Shown in pieces: positions 63,554-64,000 of a stretch of DNA of 64,000 nucleotides; the stretch's first letter is position 1; each line of letters begins with the position of its first letter. A program made the translations under genes and the position numbers. Origin of the DNA: Promethearchaeota archaeon (GTDB lineage Archaea > Asgardarchaeota > Lokiarchaeia > Sigyniarchaeales > SOKP01); contig JAHPZJ010000013.1 in assembly GCA_019058245.1 (NCBI GenBank), forward strand, positions 9,166-73,165. Direction: 5' to 3'. Below the pieces are notes generated by a model. That model did not search any database. It saw only the letters and a list, made by a program, of their open reading frames with translations, and was not told the origin of the DNA.

Positions 63554-64000
63554 ATGCACGAAGAAATCGAACAAGAAGATGAAGAGCTAGAAAAATGGGA
63601 AAAAAAGGAATAGTTTGTTTATACAGAAAAACCAAAGCCATATAATAAAAAAGGTTATAGAAAGTTCGCATCCGCATATGGTACTCTAATTTTAAAAGCC
63701 GAAAGTCTTTTAATTGGAGATTTTGCTTTAAAATATTTAAATATTCTTAACATCGAAAGATTTAGAAAAAGACCACGTATTATAATACATAGTAAAGAAG
63801 GAATGACTTACTGGCTTTTAGGGTATCCTCCAAAATTTAATGATGTAGATCAAGTAATTTCATTACTTAGGGAGAAGTTAAAAGAATATGACAAAATAAA
63901 AATTGAAAATGCAAAGAAATTCATTATTGATCTTCCAAATTTATACAGAGAAATTAATCTGGATGATTTGGTTTTACGAACAGGTTTAAAAAAGGCTGAT
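63554..64000 (+). CDS. partial unknown protein with in-frame UAG
   Basis: ATG at 63554, with a purine-rich SD (GAGAGAGGG), begins an acidic leader, MHEEIEQEDEELEKWEKKE. TAG follows at 63611-63613, and the same frame then stays open for 129 codons to the window edge (VYTEKPKPYNKKGYRK, then AYGTLILKAESLLIGDFAL, and so on). No canonical start occurs in the first 65 codons or so after the TAG. The long frame suggests that the TAG interrupts a single gene: it could be read through, start from a near-cognate codon, or be a lesion. Family unknown; the 3' end is outside the window. Confidence 0.5.

Noticed and set aside
1..64000. CRISPR arrays, tRNA or rRNA genes, insertion sequences
   Set aside because: No regularly spaced repeats, no tRNA-like GC-rich cloverleaf with a GTTCRA arm, no rRNA stretch and no transposase with terminal repeats were seen; a covariance search would be needed to exclude a tRNA fully.

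Overview
The window is AT-rich (roughly 30% G+C by eye) archaeal DNA. The best fit is an Asgard archaeon, probably Lokiarchaeia. The reasons are a Rag/Gtr-type GTPase with a C-terminal longin/roadblock-like domain, an MglA/Arf-like small GTPase beside a possible arrestin/Vps26-like protein, several zinc-ribbon membrane proteins, archaeal ribosomal protein L10e, GGTGA-type Shine-Dalgarno (SD) sites, and an expanded heterodisulfide reductase (Hdr) locus in which one operon uses in-frame UGA as selenocysteine (Sec). No rRNA, tRNA, CRISPR array or intact insertion sequence was seen.

Layout. 1-5.4 kb: zinc-ribbon membrane proteins, a glycosyltransferase/CDP-alcohol phosphotransferase pair for envelope or lipid work, and a radical SAM enzyme. 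5.7-16.7 kb: a broken secreted protein, L10e, an ADP-forming acyl-CoA synthetase-like protein without its usual phosphohistidine segment, Nfu, the small GTPase with the arrestin-like protein, a HAD hydrolase, an ATPase-less sensor with a response regulator, and a Tag glycosylase. 16.8-26.6 kb: an alpha/beta hydrolase, the Rag-like GTPase downstream of an FrhB-like flavo-iron-sulfur protein, a HEAT-repeat protein, a DUF998-like membrane protein, two PadR regulators with a decayed third copy, and an SDR epimerase.

27-47 kb is an Hdr supercluster: a short HdrA with four in-frame UGA codons, a VhuD/MvhD-like protein with two or three, one archaeal SECIS-like hairpin after the pair, two FrhB-like proteins (one interrupted at an A11 tract), two HdrC-HdrB fusions, three double-length HdrA proteins of about 1,000 residues and two Cys-type MvhD proteins. 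Together these encode parts for soluble flavin-based electron bifurcation or confurcation, but no catalytic hydrogenase or formate dehydrogenase subunit is present here.

47-62 kb is a sulfur-assimilation island: two small regulators, a cytosolic substrate-binding-like protein, a ThiS/MoaD-like carrier, CysE with an unusual zinc-ribbon N-terminus, IscS, IscU, a Cys-free Rrf2/CymR-like regulator divergent from CysK, MetX, MetW, a class-V PLP enzyme, a fungal-type cystathionine gamma-synthase, and an opposing operon of E1/MoeB-like, TusA-like and PP-loop sulfur-transfer proteins. The genes suggest a route from serine and sulfide to cysteine and on to cystathionine, plus iron-sulfur and thiolation sulfur relay. 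A zinc alcohol dehydrogenase and a partial ORF with an in-frame UAG close the window.

A recurring oddity is genes whose conserved N-terminus begins at a near-cognate codon (ATC, ACG, ATT, perhaps ATA) placed 5-6 nt after a good SD: L10e, the Rag-like GTPase, IscS and possibly both HdrCB genes.
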